Positions 16,676 to 28,583 of a stretch of 64,000 nt of DNA are shown piece by piece. Every line of letters starts with the position of its first letter. The stretch's first letter is position 1. Position numbers and translations under genes: made by a program. The DNA comes from a bacterium BMS3Abin14 (GTDB lineage Bacteria; BMS3Abin14): positions 1-64,000 of the forward strand of contig BDTG01000041.1 in the NCBI GenBank assembly GCA_002897695.1. The letters run 5' to 3'. The notes beneath the pieces are model-generated. The model worked only from the letters and a program-made list of their open reading frames with translations, ran no database searches and was not told the DNA's origin.

Positions 16676-18727
16676 CTACAGGTGCAATCCTAAAATATTC
16701 AACATAAAATTGACCGAACCCCCGACAAGGAAAGCGAAAGGGAATACAAATGCCGCGAGCCCCAGGGCCATCTTCATGCCCCTCTCCTTTATCATGACCA
16801 GAAACTGGGCGATGCACGGCAAGAAGAGGGTCAGGGTAATGGTCGCAACGGCCAGTTGATTACCAGTGAGCAGCCCCTTCTGCTGGATGTCATAGAGTCC
16901 TGCCACTCCGTAATCGCGCCGAAAAAAACCGAACAAAAAGGCCTGGGCTGCCTCGTTGGGCAGACCGATGGCCCGGGTTGGAACAGCCAGCAGCTTGAGC
17001 AGGACAGGGAAAATCCCGGTTACATTACCGACCCAGATAAGAACCGATGCCAGAAGGAACAGGGGCAGTATCTCCACGAAGTACCACCGCATCCGGGTGG
17101 AGGTTTTCAGCCAGACATTTGCCAGCCTCGGCATCCGCAAGGGGGGTAGTTCCATGAAGAAATCCGGCTGCGGGCCCGGTATAATTTTGGCGGTGAGGTA
17201 TCCGATAAAGAGGAAAACCGCCGAGACGGTGCCTATCCACGTCACCAGGACCCATGGGTTGCTCGCCGCCAGGGCAAAGATCACACCCAGCTGGGCTGAA
17301 CATGGGATTGCCAGCGCCAACAGGACCGTGGCGATAACCCTCTCCCGGGTGGACTCCAGTGTCCTGGTAACCAGGGTGGCCATTGTGCCGCACCCGAAAC
17401 CGAGGGTCATGGGTATGACAGCCCGTCCGGAAAGGCCGACCCATTTGAATACCCTGTCGATGAGAAGCGAGAGCCTTGGAAGATAGCCGCTGTCCTCCAC
17501 CACTGAGAACATGACAAAGAATGTGCCCACGATGGGCAGAATGATGGCTACGGCATACCTTACGCCAAGGGTCAGGACGCCGTAATCTCCCGCAATCAGG
17601 TTCTGTATAATCGGCCACGGTATCAGCCGGTCCGTCCAGTTATTTATCAGGGGGATGAGATATTTTCCGAAGATGTGCCCTTCCAGAAAATCAACGATGA
17701 CCCCGGCGCCGAACCCTCCGACAAATTTATAGAACCCAAAATAGAGCACCAGCAGCAGGATGGGAACACCAGTCCATGGAGAGATCAAAATACGGTCAAG
17801 GGCATCCCGGGCTATTCTTGTTTTTCCCTCCCCCTTTTGAATGATTCCTTCCAGAATCTGGCTGGTACGGCGCCTGAGCCCCAAGGTGATATCGTAGTTA
17901 ATCGGATGGTCCAACTCCCGTTTTAATGCGTCGATGACCCCGGTGATACGTTCAGCCTCACCCTCCGGAAGGCTGGAAATCAGCTCCAGGACGTCCCGAT
18001 CCTCCTGGAGGGCCAGGAGGGAAAGAGCCCGTCTTGAAAGGGAGGTTTGCGGAAGAAGGGGGGCAATTTCCATTGATGCCATCTCCACGGCAAGGCTGAA
18101 ATCCACGTGGAAGTTCCTGTTGCCGTGATGATAATTCTTGATGGCCTCTTTCAGGCGGCGAACGCCCTTTCCGGCTATCCCAACGGTGGGAATAACCGGA
18201 ATTTCAAGTCTCTTCTCCAGGGCTTCAACATTAATAACCAGCCCCGTTTCTTCCGCCTCATCCATGATGTTGAGAACGAGGATGACCGGGACCCCGGCCT
18301 CCTTGAGCTGCATGGTAAAAGGGAGCATCCTGGTGAGGTTCTTGGCATCGACAATATGCAGCACAACCTCATATCTTCCCTCCAGAAGCATTCGCCGTCC
18401 CACCCTCTCCTCCTCGGTAATGGGATAGAGGGAATACATACCGGGGGTATCAACGACGGAATAATCCTTCCCGGCGATCTTCATACGTCCTGTGGTGAGG
18501 GCCACCGTAGTCCCTGGATAGTTTGACACCACCGCATAACTGCTCGTCAGGCGATTAAAAATTGCGCTTTTGCCGACATTGGGGTTGCCGACCATGAGAA
18601 TGCGTGGACCATTGCCACGGCCGGGGTCACCTCCATGTTTTCCACCTGAATCGCCATGGCAGCCCCCGCCCCGATGTCGTCTGTGGAGGCGTCCTCCAAA
18701 GAGGGTACGTCTGTTTTTTTCAGGCAC
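16676..18727 (-). CDS. feoB: Ferrous iron transporter FeoB
   Basis: 683 aa. G-domain motifs are GNPNVGKS (about residue 47), DTPGMYSL and NIMDEAE, followed by the helical insertion domain and about eight to ten membrane segments with two gate regions (the first holds GCGTMATLVTR, the second GNQLAVATITLT). It imports Fe2+ across the inner membrane under GTP control. The start is GTG in TAGTG, overlapping the arsR stop by one base, with GGAGGG just upstream. Residues 10-38, before the G domain, are rich in Gly and His (HRRHRGGGCHGDSGGKHGG), a likely metal-binding extension not seen in standard FeoB. Confidence 0.95.
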   Translation of the reverse strand: MPEKNRRTLFGGRLHRRHRGGGCHGDSGGKHGGDPGRGNGPRILMVGNPNVGKSAIFNRLTSSYAVVSNYPGTTVALTTGRMKIAGKDYSVVDTPGMYSLYPITEEERVGRRMLLEGRYEVVLHIVDAKNLTRMLPFTMQLKEAGVPVILVLNIMDEAEETGLVINVEALEKRLEIPVIPTVGIAGKGVRRLKEAIKNYHHGNRNFHVDFSLAVEMASMEIAPLLPQTSLSRRALSLLALQEDRDVLELISSLPEGEAERITGVIDALKRELDHPINYDITLGLRRRTSQILEGIIQKGEGKTRIARDALDRILISPWTGVPILLLVLYFGFYKFVGGFGAGVIVDFLEGHIFGKYLIPLINNWTDRLIPWPIIQNLIAGDYGVLTLGVRYAVAIILPIVGTFFVMFSVVEDSGYLPRLSLLIDRVFKWVGLSGRAVIPMTLGFGCGTMATLVTRTLESTRERVIATVLLALAIPCSAQLGVIFALAASNPWVLVTWIGTVSAVFLFIGYLTAKIIPGPQPDFFMELPPLRMPRLANVWLKTSTRMRWYFVEILPLFLLASVLIWVGNVTGIFPVLLKLLAVPTRAIGLPNEAAQAFLFGFFRRDYGVAGLYDIQQKGLLTGNQLAVATITLTLFLPCIAQFLVMIKERGMKMALGLAAFVFPFAFLVGGSVNFMLNILGLHL

Positions 18728-19071
18728 TACATTCCCTCCACATGTTCGATCCCCTCCATGAAGATCGTCTCAACATGGTCATCGCTTATGGAATAGACGG
18801 CATTCTTGCCGGCCTTGCGGAATTTAACCAGGCGGCTGTTGCGGAGGATTCTCAGTTGATGGGACACCGCCGACTCGGAAAGGTCCAGGTTGCCGGCCAA
18901 ATCCCCGACACATAGCTCCGACTCCGTCAGCGCCATGAGAATGCGGACCCTCGTCAAATCCCCCAGGACCCGGAAGGCTTCCGAAAGGTTGTAAAGGATC
19001 GATTCGATGTCCTCCCGGGATCTTATTTCCCTCATGAGATCCTTTTTTGCTCCGTCTTGTTTTTCTTTCAT
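18727..19071 (-). CDS. ArsR/SmtB family metal-responsive repressor
   Basis: 114 aa from the ATG at 19071 (AGGGG site); an in-frame ATG at 19107 is less well placed. The winged helix is complete: RVRILMAL, recognition helix SESAVSHQLRIL, wing AGKNAVYSI. ELCVGDL in helix 3 recalls the cysteine metal box of ArsR/CadC proteins but has only one cysteine. The C-terminal helix has D-D-H then E-H-V-E (DDHVETIFMEGIEHVEG), which is the spacing of the alpha-5 metal site of SmtB/CzrA zinc and cobalt sensors. It is the first gene of the arsR-feoB-dtxR run and probably represses it when metal-free. Confidence 0.85.
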   Translation of the reverse strand: MKEKQDGAKKDLMREIRSREDIESILYNLSEAFRVLGDLTRVRILMALTESELCVGDLAGNLDLSESAVSHQLRILRNSRLVKFRKAGKNAVYSISDDHVETIFMEGIEHVEGM

Positions 19072-19100
19072 GACTGTACCCCTGCAAACACTTGAAAGCC

Positions 19101-19123
19101 TGTTCATATGAACGAATGAATAG
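19101..19123. promoter_or_regulatory. Candidate ArsR-family operator
   Basis: TGTTCATATGAACGAATGAATAG includes the palindrome TTCATATGAA followed by a second TGAAT half, like the imperfect 12-2-12 operators of SmtB/CzrA proteins. It lies 30 nt upstream of the arsR start. Assigned by resemblance only. Confidence 0.4.
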
Positions 19124-19265
19124 ACCTGATAGCATGATCCCGGGGGCCTGTCAACAGGGCAACGATGGATAATGAAAGATCTGGGGTCTGGAGTCTACCG
19201 CTGATCGAATAATGAAGGAAATGGCGATCAGGATGCCGTTTCCTGTTTTCAGAATCTCTCGGGGG

Positions 19266-19922
19266 TCAGGAGGGCGCAGCCAGGAGGAACATGGCGGAAG
19301 ATGCCCTGAAGTTTGGCCAACCACGGACAGGACGGGCGGATCTGTCCCCGGCAAGGGTTATATAACCTTCCTTGAGCACCACGATGTCCCGATCGGAACA
19401 CAGCGCACGAAAGTCCTTGATCGTCACCAGCCTGATATTCGGAGTGTCATACCACTGATACGGCAGGGAGGGCGTAACCGGCAGGCACCCGTGCCAGTAA
19501 AGATGCGACCGGGTCCTCCAGTACGCGAAATTCGGGAAGGTGACCACCACCTTCCGGCCTACCCTGAGGGATTCCAAAAGAACGCCCACGAGCTCGCGAA
19601 CGATCGGGATAACCTGGTTCAGGATCACCACGTCGAAGGAGTCATCCCCCAGATCCAGGAGATTTTCCTGGATATCCCCCTGAATAACTGAAAGCCCTTT
19701 TGAGATGGCCTCGGCCGCAAGGGAACCTTCTATCTCCACACCTCTTTCAATAGCGTTTTTTTTCTCCTTGATCCGAAGCAGAAGGTCCCCCCCGCCGCAT
19801 CCAAGGTCCAGAACCCTGTCGCCATCCCTGACTGATGCAAGGATGAACGGGTCGAGAGCCCGGTCTCTGATACGGGTCAGACCCCAGTTAACGCCGGAGT
19901 CGGCAGGCGCTGAATTGCTCAT
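19266..19922 (-). CDS. metW: Methionine biosynthesis methyltransferase-like protein MetW
   Basis: 218 aa, class I SAM-binding fold: motif I VLDLGCGGGDLL (residues about 37-48), acidic GVEIE after strand 2, QGDIQENL, and SFDVVILNQVIP. The HLYWHGCLPVTPSLPYQWYDTPN segment is diagnostic for MetW. In bacteria that use acetyl-homoserine, MetW binds and activates MetX. The metX-metW order with a four-base overlap (ATGA) matches that partnership. It is the last gene of the metY-metX-metW operon. Confidence 0.92.
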   Translation of the reverse strand: MSNSAPADSGVNWGLTRIRDRALDPFILASVRDGDRVLDLGCGGGDLLLRIKEKKNAIERGVEIEGSLAAEAISKGLSVIQGDIQENLLDLGDDSFDVVILNQVIPIVRELVGVLLESLRVGRKVVVTFPNFAYWRTRSHLYWHGCLPVTPSLPYQWYDTPNIRLVTIKDFRALCSDRDIVVLKEGYITLAGDRSARPVRGWPNFRASSAMFLLAAPS

Positions 19923-21133
19923 GATCCTTCTCCCTCCGAAAGCCGTTTTAGAAATCCGGCCACAAGATCTCCCATGCGATGCCCCGGAAGAAGGAAGGAA
20001 TCGTGTCCCTGGTCGCTTTCCACGTTGCAGTAGGACACGTCCTTGCCTACCCTTCTAAGAGCCCGGACAGTGTCACGGGACTGAGACGGTGGAAACAGCC
20101 AGTCCGTGGTGAATGAGATCACCAGGAAGGAAGAACGACAGTTGGAGAAGGCATTCTCCAATGAACCATGGTCGGTCACGAGGTCAAAGTAATCCATAGC
20201 CCGACTTATATAGAGGTAGGTGTTTGCATCAAAGCGCTGGACGAACTTGTCCCCCTGGTAGTGGAGATAGCTCTCAACCTGAAAATCCTTGGAAAACGAG
20301 AAGCTTCGCCCGTTGCCGTTTACAAACCTTCGGCCGAACTTGCGGTTCATGGAGTCCTCGGACAGATAGGTTATGTGTCCTACCATCCTTGCCAGGGCAA
20401 GGCCCGTGGATGGGGGTTCATCATTCGGGTATTTTCCGGCCAGAAACTTCGAATCACTGAGAATAGCCTGTCTGCCCACCTCGTTAAAAGCAATCCCCTG
20501 GGCCGACATCCTGGCCGTCGTGGCTATGGGCAGGCATCCAGCAACCCGGTCCGGATAACTGATGGCCCATTGGAGCGCCTGCATGCCGCCCATGGAGCCA
20601 CCGAGGACCGCCAGAAGACGATCTATGCCCAGGTGGTCCAGAAGCCACCTTTGCACCTCCACCATGTCGGTGATGGTAAAAAAGGGAAAGTCGAGCCCAT
20701 AGCTTTGAGACGTATCGGGATTCATGCTGGTTGGCCCGGTTGTGCCGTAACAGCTGCCCAGAAAGTTGCTGCTGATAACGAAGTATCTGTCCGTATCCAA
20801 AGGTTTTCCCGGTCCGATAAGAATATCCCACCAGCCGGGCTTTTCACCCTCGTCCGTTCCGTGATAGCCGGCCGCATGGGCATCACCCGACAGGGCGTGG
20901 CAGACCAGGACGGCGTTATCCCTTTTTGGTGAAAGCGTTCCATAGGTCTCGTAGGCCACCGTTATGGGAGACAGGGCGCCGCCCGACTCCAGCCGAAGAA
21001 CGTGATCGGGGCCGTCAAAAGACACGCTCCGCTGTTTGACCACGCCCACTGACTCCGCCGGCCGGACAGACCCGGAGGGTCCAGCTCCCGCACGGCCGGC
21101 GGGAGCTTCCTGGTGGACTTTTTGCGAGAGCAT
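19919..21133 (-). CDS. metX: Homoserine O-acetyltransferase (or succinyltransferase), MetX
   Basis: 404 aa, alpha/beta-hydrolase fold. The nucleophile serine is in GGSMGGMQALQW, the acid and histidine are in the C-terminal DWLFPPSQS and SDQGHDSFLL, and GTTGPTSMNPDTSQ is the oxyanion-side loop of MetX. It activates homoserine with acetyl-CoA for direct sulfhydrylation. The N-terminal 28 residues, before VKQRSVSFDGP, are poorly conserved. The ATG overlaps the metY stop by one base (TGATG). Confidence 0.93.
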   Translation of the reverse strand: MLSQKVHQEAPAGRAGAGPSGSVRPAESVGVVKQRSVSFDGPDHVLRLESGGALSPITVAYETYGTLSPKRDNAVLVCHALSGDAHAAGYHGTDEGEKPGWWDILIGPGKPLDTDRYFVISSNFLGSCYGTTGPTSMNPDTSQSYGLDFPFFTITDMVEVQRWLLDHLGIDRLLAVLGGSMGGMQALQWAISYPDRVAGCLPIATTARMSAQGIAFNEVGRQAILSDSKFLAGKYPNDEPPSTGLALARMVGHITYLSEDSMNRKFGRRFVNGNGRSFSFSKDFQVESYLHYQGDKFVQRFDANTYLYISRAMDYFDLVTDHGSLENAFSNCRSSFLVISFTTDWLFPPSQSRDTVRALRRVGKDVSYCNVESDQGHDSFLLPGHRMGDLVAGFLKRLSEGEGS

Positions 21134-22410
21134 CAGACCTTCTCCAGGGCGCTGTCGATGTCATCAAGGATGTCCCTGATATCCTCCAGCCCCACAGAGA
21201 GCCTGATGAAATCGTCCGTAACCCCGGTGGCAAGCCGCTCATCGGGTGAAAGCTGCTGGTGGGTAGTGGACGCGGGATGGATGACAAGAGACTTGGCATC
21301 ACCGATATTGGCCAGATGAGAAAGAAGGCGGACATTGTCGATAAAGCGAATGCCTGCCTCAATACCACCCTTGATGCCGAAACCGACGATAGCACCGCAA
21401 CCGTTGGGCAGGTATTTTTTGGCCAGGTCGTAGGACGGGTGTCCTGCAAGCTCGGGGTAGTTTACCCAGGATACCTTTTTGTGTTTGCTCAGATGCTCAG
21501 CCACCTTCAGGGCGTTGCAGCTGTGGCGTTCCATCCTCAGAGGCAGGGTCTCGAGCCCCTGCAGGAACAGAAATGAGTTGAATGGGCTCAAAGCCGGGCC
21601 AATGTCCCTTAAGAGCTGAACCCTGAGTTTGATGATGAACGCCAGTTCTCCAAGGGCCTCGCTGTATAGCAGACCATGATAGCTGGGGTCGGGTGTGGTA
21701 AACCCGGGGAATCTTCCCGCAGTCCAGTCGAATCTGCCGGAATCCACTACCACGCCCCCGATGGATGTGCCGTGTCCACCGATGAACTTGGTCGCCGAGT
21801 AGACGATAATGTCGACGCCGTGGTCAAAAGGACGGAAAAGGATGGGGGAAACCGTATTGTCAAGGATTACCGGGACTCCGGCCTCATGGGCCAGTTCAGC
21901 GATAGCCTCGAAATCGGGGACGTCCAGCTTCGGATTTCCAACACTTTCCAGGTAGACCGCCTTCGTTCTCTCATTGATCGCGGTCCGGAAGTTCTCAGGA
22001 TCGGACGGGTCCACGAAATGGACCTTTATCCCCAGCTTTTTAAATGTGTACTTGAAGAGATTATACGTTCCCCCGTACAGGCTGGTGGCCGAGACAATCT
22101 CGTCTCCGCTTTGAGCGATGTTTAAAATAGTCAGGGTGATGGCTGACTGCCCGGAGGCCACTGCCAAAGCCCCGACCCCACCATCAAGAAGGGCCATTCG
22201 CTTCTCGAAAACGTCGGAGGTGGGGTTCATGATCCTGGTGTAGATGTTGCCGAGTTCCTTTAACGCGAAAAGGTCCGACGCGTGCTGCGAGTCGCGGAAG
22301 ACGTAAGAGGTGGTCTGGTAAATGGGAACGGCCCTGGCCAAGGTTGTTTCATCAGGCTCCTGACCGCCGTGAAGCGCTATTGTACCGGTATGATACTGTT
22401 TTTCGGACAT
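21133..22410 (-). CDS. metY: O-acetylhomoserine sulfhydrylase
   Basis: 425 aa of the Cys/Met metabolism PLP family. The PLP lysine is in [11 protein letters not shown] (about residue 207), the N-terminal [10 protein letters not shown] and [11 protein letters not shown] belong to the active site of the neighbouring subunit, and the length of 425 plus the inserted segment RIMNPT fit MetY rather than MetB or MetC. It makes homocysteine from O-acetylhomoserine and sulfide, so with cysK the cell can fix sulfide into both sulfur amino acids. A GAAAGGAGC site precedes the ATG. First gene of metY-metX-metW. Confidence 0.94.
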   Translation of the reverse strand: MSEKQYHTGTIALHGGQEPDETTLARAVPIYQTTSYVFRDSQHASDLFALKELGNIYTRIMNPTSDVFEKRMALLDGGVGALAVASGQSAITLTILNIAQSGDEIVSATSLYGGTYNLFKYTFKKLGIKVHFVDPSDPENFRTAINERTKAVYLESVGNPKLDVPDFEAIAELAHEAGVPVILDNTVSPILFRPFDHGVDIIVYSATKFIGGHGTSIGGVVVDSGRFDWTAGRFPGFTTPDPSYHGLLYSEALGELAFIIKLRVQLLRDIGPALSPFNSFLFLQGLETLPLRMERHSCNALKVAEHLSKHKKVSWVNYPELAGHPSYDLAKKYLPNGCGAIVGFGIKGGIEAGIRFIDNVRLLSHLANIGDAKSLVIHPASTTHQQLSPDERLATGVTDDFIRLSVGLEDIRDILDDIDSALEKV

Positions 22411-22500
22411 TGTGCTGCTCCTTTCCGCAACCCCACAGAGGAGGTAACACGGGAATAACCGGGAAAAGCATCTCCCGGGATTTATTTCAAATGTGATATG

Positions 22501-22559
22501 AAAAAAAGATTAAAACAGAAATGCCCTGACGCCCCGAAGGGAGCTCAGAGCCCGGGCAT
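22501..22559 (-). terminator. Terminator-like hairpin in the metY leader
   Basis: On the minus strand ATGCCC...GGGCAT (22559-22521) with inner CTGA/TCAG and CCC/GGG pairs closes a TTCG loop and is followed by a T-rich tract to 22501. It lies about 110 nt before metY, suggesting attenuation of the met operon. I could not match the upstream leader to a known SAM riboswitch class. The rest of the 22411-22789 gap shows an AT-rich stretch but no other clear element. Confidence 0.5.
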
Positions 22560-22789
22560 GCCACATAGGGGAGTTCCTTCATGCGGCATGAAGAAGGATG
22601 GATAACAATGTAAATTCAATCTCAGTTCCATGTTTTTTCGCCACCGGAAACAAGAAATATTTCGCTGCCCGGATAAAATTACCGCCCAGATAAAACTTGA
22701 CCGTAGCAGTTAAGTATTTGACTTTTTAACTCAATCATTTGCCCGTGTCAACTGTTTTTTTGCCCTTGCTTTTTCTGCCATGGTTTTTC

Positions 22790-22818
22790 TTGACAGTAAA
22801 TCCCTATGCTGGGATAGT
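22790..22818 (+). promoter_or_regulatory. Sigma-70 promoter of glmU-glmS
   Basis: A perfect TTGACA (22790-22795), a 17-nt spacer and GATAGT (22813-22818). Transcription would start near 22826, about 105 nt before the glmU ATG. Its position inside the longest possible open frame argues that the upstream part of that frame is not coding. Confidence 0.7.
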
Positions 22819-22930
22819 TTTTGGTTACTGCGTGATCATGGATAAGGAAAAGGGGATGGAACCGGTCCAGCAGTGCCATTGCGGCGCCTCGGTACTTCGA
22901 TACATGCTTTTGGAACATGGGAATTCTCAT

Positions 22931-24364
22931 ATGTCTTCAAATAACAGCCGTCCCTTGATGACGGTAGTGCTCGCAGCCGGCAAGGGAACGAGGATGAGTT
23001 CATCCATCACCAAGGTACTTCACCTTCTAAGGGGTAAACCCCTCATCCTTCATGCCGTCGGCCAGGCCCGTTCCGTATCATCCGCAGGCATTATTGTGGT
23101 CCTCGGCCACCAGGCCGAGAGGGTGCGTTCCCTCCTCACTGCGGTTGATCCGGGCCTCGAATTTGTTTTGCAGGAACCCCAACTGGGCACCGGGCACGCG
23201 ATGATGCAGTGTATTGGAAGGCTTGAAGGATTTCCCGGCGATGTTCTCGTCCTTTCCGGGGACGTTCCCATGCTGACCCGGAATACCATTGAGCGGCTCC
23301 TTCGGGCTCATCTGGAAACGAAAGCTGTATTGTCGGTTCTCACGTCGTATCCGCCAGATCCTGTGGGGTATGGAAGGATTATTCGGGACAGGGCAGGTTT
23401 TCCCTCCGCCATCAGGGAACAGAAGGATCTGCTTCACGGAGAGGATGAAATCCTGGAGATCAACACCGGCATCTATGTTTTCAACGCTGCTTTTCTCACC
23501 CGTGAGCTTCCCCTCCTTTCCAACAACAACGCACAGGTGGAGTATTATCTCACCGACCTGGTGGAGGCGGCGTACAGGGAAGACAAGCCCGTCGGCATTT
23601 TTTCACTCGACGACCCGCTGGAGGCTCTGGGGATCAATACTCATCCGGAGCTGGCCACAATGGAGGCAGCCATGCGTCAAACCACACTGAAAAAGCTCAT
23701 GGAGTCCGGAGTCAGGATGATCGACCCGTCCACAACGTACGTGGATGACACGGTAACGATGGAAGGTGAGGTTACCCTGTATCCGATGGTCTGTATCTAC
23801 GGCGCCACATCGGTTGAAACCGGCACCGTTATCCATCCCGGATCGGTGATCACCGATTCTAAAATCGGAAAAAACGTGGTAATCCACCCTCATTCGGTTA
23901 TCAGCGAGGCAATAATCGAGGATGACGCGAACGTAGGGCCCTTCGCCCGTCTGCGCCCGGAGGCCAGAATTGGGAGAAATGCAAAAATAGGGAATTTCGT
24001 AGAGGTAAAGAAATCCAGCATCGGCGAAGGAAGCAAGGTGTCCCACCTGACCTATATCGGGGATTCAACCATCGGCAGCAATGCCAACGTAGGGGCGGGT
24101 TCCGTAACGTGCAACTACGACGGTTTCAGCAAACATCACACCATCATCGAGGACGGTGTTTTTGTGGGCAGCGGGACCATGATGGTGGCTCCCGTCACCC
24201 TTGGCAAAAACTCCATGGTTGCTGCGGGATCAACGATTACGAAGGACGTCCCCGCCGATGCCCTCGCACTGGGCAGATCACGTCAGGAAAACAAGGACGG
24301 GTGGACCATTGCCTGGCGACGAAAAATCGCCGAAAGCAAGTCCGACAAAAAGGAGAACTCCTGA
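22931..24364 (+). CDS. glmU: Bifunctional GlcNAc-1-P uridylyltransferase / GlcN-1-P acetyltransferase
   Basis: 477 aa from the ATG at 22931, chosen because family proteins begin just before the LAAGKGTRM nucleotide-binding loop and because a promoter sits upstream. The N-terminal pyrophosphorylase domain has SSSITKVLH, QLGTGHAMM and LVLSGDVPML; the C-terminal half is a left-handed beta helix with hexapeptide repeats (IGKNVVIHP, IGRNAKIGNFVEVKKS, NYDGFSKHHT). It makes UDP-N-acetylglucosamine, precursor of peptidoglycan and lipid A. Its TGA overlaps the glmS ATG by one base. Confidence 0.95.
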   Translation: MSSNNSRPLMTVVLAAGKGTRMSSSITKVLHLLRGKPLILHAVGQARSVSSAGIIVVLGHQAERVRSLLTAVDPGLEFVLQEPQLGTGHAMMQCIGRLEGFPGDVLVLSGDVPMLTRNTIERLLRAHLETKAVLSVLTSYPPDPVGYGRIIRDRAGFPSAIREQKDLLHGEDEILEINTGIYVFNAAFLTRELPLLSNNNAQVEYYLTDLVEAAYREDKPVGIFSLDDPLEALGINTHPELATMEAAMRQTTLKKLMESGVRMIDPSTTYVDDTVTMEGEVTLYPMVCIYGATSVETGTVIHPGSVITDSKIGKNVVIHPHSVISEAIIEDDANVGPFARLRPEARIGRNAKIGNFVEVKKSSIGEGSKVSHLTYIGDSTIGSNANVGAGSVTCNYDGFSKHHTIIEDGVFVGSGTMMVAPVTLGKNSMVAAGSTITKDVPADALALGRSRQENKDGWTIAWRRKIAESKSDKKENS

Positions 24365-26193
24365 TGTGCGGAATTGTCGGTTACATTGGTCCGAGAAACG
24401 CCGCCGAGATTCTTCTGGACGGCCTCACGCGCCTCGAATACCGGGGGTACGACTCCTCCGGGATCGCTGTCCTGAATGAGGGCGTCCTGGGGCTTCGCCG
24501 CAGTGTGGGGAAAATAGGGGAACTGAAAAAAGCCCTGGACGACGATCCGGTGAAGGGGTCCATAGGTGTAGGTCACACACGTTGGGCAACCCACGGCAAA
24601 CCGAGCGAGGAAAATGCCCATCCCCACCGCGACTGCTCCGGCAAGCTCGTGGTGGTCCATAACGGGATTATCGAGAATTTCCGCGCCCTTCGGGAGGGAC
24701 TGCTCCATCGTGGGCACACGGTAGCCTCCGAAACCGACACCGAGATCATAGCCCACCTTATCGAAGAGAACTACGATGGGGACCTCCAGGAAGCAGTCCG
24801 CCGCTCACTGGAACTGATCAAGGGTGTCTACGCCCTGGTGGTTCTCCACGCCGACAAACCGGACCGGCTTGTAATCGCCCGCAACGGACCGCCCCTGGTT
24901 GTAGGTTTCGGTTCAGGTGAGATGTTCGTGGCGTCGGACATCCCTGCCGCCCTGCACCATACACGCCGATTCGTCTTCATCGACGACGGCGACATAGGGA
25001 CATTGACCTCCACGTCCCTTGACCTGTACACCGATCAGGGCCGGAAGGCGGACCCCGATCCCATCACCATTACCTGGGACCCCATCATGGCCGAAAAAGG
25101 GGGGTACAGACATTTCATGCTGAAGGAGATCAACGAGCAGCCTCAGGCTATTGCCGATACCATCAGAGGACGTTTTTTCGACGATGGGGATGGACCCCAG
25201 CTGGACGATCTGGACCTTTCTGAAACCTTCATCAAGGGAATCGACAGGTGCGTAATACTGGCCTGTGGGACATCATGGCACGCCGGTCTGGTGGGTCAGT
25301 TCCTCATCGAGAAGCTGGCCGGAATCCCCACCAAGGTGGATTACGGCTCCGAGTTCCGCTATCGTGATCCAATTGTCGGGGAAAACACGCTGGCCATTGC
25401 TATTACACAATCGGGGGAAACTGCCGATACCCTGGCCGCCACTCGCGAGTGCCGTGACAAGGGCGCTACGATCCTCTCCATCTGCAACGTGGTAGGAAGC
25501 ATGATCACGAGGGAATCCGACGGAGTTATCTACACCCATGCCGGGCCTGAGATCGGGGTGGCATCCACCAAGGCTTTTACAACCCAACTGGCCTGTCTCG
25601 TCCTGCTCGCCACGTACCTGGGCAGACGCAGAAAGGTAATGGATCGGGAACAGTCACAGCTAATAATGGATCAACTCGCGGCACTTCCCGGACAGATGGA
25701 ACAGATCCTCGATCAGGTGAAAAAGATTGAAGACATTGCAGAGAAATTCTACAGGTATTCCAATTTCCTGTACCTGGGAAGGGGCCTTCACTACCCCATA
25801 GCCCTGGAAGGAGCTCTGAAGCTCAAGGAGATCAGCTACATTCACGCTGAGGGATATCCCGCGGGAGAGATGAAACACGGCCCAATTGCCCTTATTGACG
25901 AGAACATGCCGGTGGTTTTTCTGGCTCCCAGGGACAGCGTCTACGAGAAGATCCTCGGCAACCTCGAGGAGGTCAAGGCCAGGGGCGGGATCGTCATCGC
26001 GGTTGCCGACCATGATGATAAGGCCCTGCTGGACACGGCGGATCATCTCATCACCCTTCCCCGCACAAATCCCATCCTGACCCCGATCCTGTCAACCGTG
26101 CCACTGCAGCTTTTCGCCTACCATGTCGCAGTCCTCAGGGGAACGGACGTGGACCAGCCCAGAAACCTCGCAAAGAGCGTAACCGTGGAGTAG
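24364..26193 (+). CDS. glmS: Glutamine:fructose-6-phosphate aminotransferase
   Basis: 609 aa, full length. The N-terminal glutaminase domain begins MCGIVGYIG, Cys2 being the catalytic residue after removal of Met. HTRWATHGKPSEENAHPH lines the glutamine site. Two SIS sugar-isomerase domains follow (CGTSWHAGL to ITQSGETADTLAA, and YLGRGLHYPIALEGALKLKEISY), and the C-terminus is LAKSVTVE as in nearly all GlmS. It makes glucosamine-6-phosphate, feeding GlmU from the gene just upstream. The start is fixed by the essential Cys2. No ribozyme is visible in the 5' region because the gene is fused translationally to glmU. Confidence 0.96.
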   Translation: MCGIVGYIGPRNAAEILLDGLTRLEYRGYDSSGIAVLNEGVLGLRRSVGKIGELKKALDDDPVKGSIGVGHTRWATHGKPSEENAHPHRDCSGKLVVVHNGIIENFRALREGLLHRGHTVASETDTEIIAHLIEENYDGDLQEAVRRSLELIKGVYALVVLHADKPDRLVIARNGPPLVVGFGSGEMFVASDIPAALHHTRRFVFIDDGDIGTLTSTSLDLYTDQGRKADPDPITITWDPIMAEKGGYRHFMLKEINEQPQAIADTIRGRFFDDGDGPQLDDLDLSETFIKGIDRCVILACGTSWHAGLVGQFLIEKLAGIPTKVDYGSEFRYRDPIVGENTLAIAITQSGETADTLAATRECRDKGATILSICNVVGSMITRESDGVIYTHAGPEIGVASTKAFTTQLACLVLLATYLGRRRKVMDREQSQLIMDQLAALPGQMEQILDQVKKIEDIAEKFYRYSNFLYLGRGLHYPIALEGALKLKEISYIHAEGYPAGEMKHGPIALIDENMPVVFLAPRDSVYEKILGNLEEVKARGGIVIAVADHDDKALLDTADHLITLPRTNPILTPILSTVPLQLFAYHVAVLRGTDVDQPRNLAKSVTVE

Positions 26194-26266
26194 CGTCGGA
26201 ACTTCACCATGCGCAACTTTACTGGAAGGGACATTATGACATCCTGCAACAGGGCGATTTTCAGAT

Positions 26267-28516
<2,250 letters not shown>

Positions 28517-28583
28517 AAAGCCTGTCCAGATCTGTTTCAGACTCGGGAAAACATCCCTTCGAAGCTTTCATGCCGGCGGCAGC

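Noticed and set aside
22739-22930. Upstream extension of glmU to 22739
   Set aside because: A consensus sigma-70 promoter (22790-22818) lies inside it and the family starts at about 22931.
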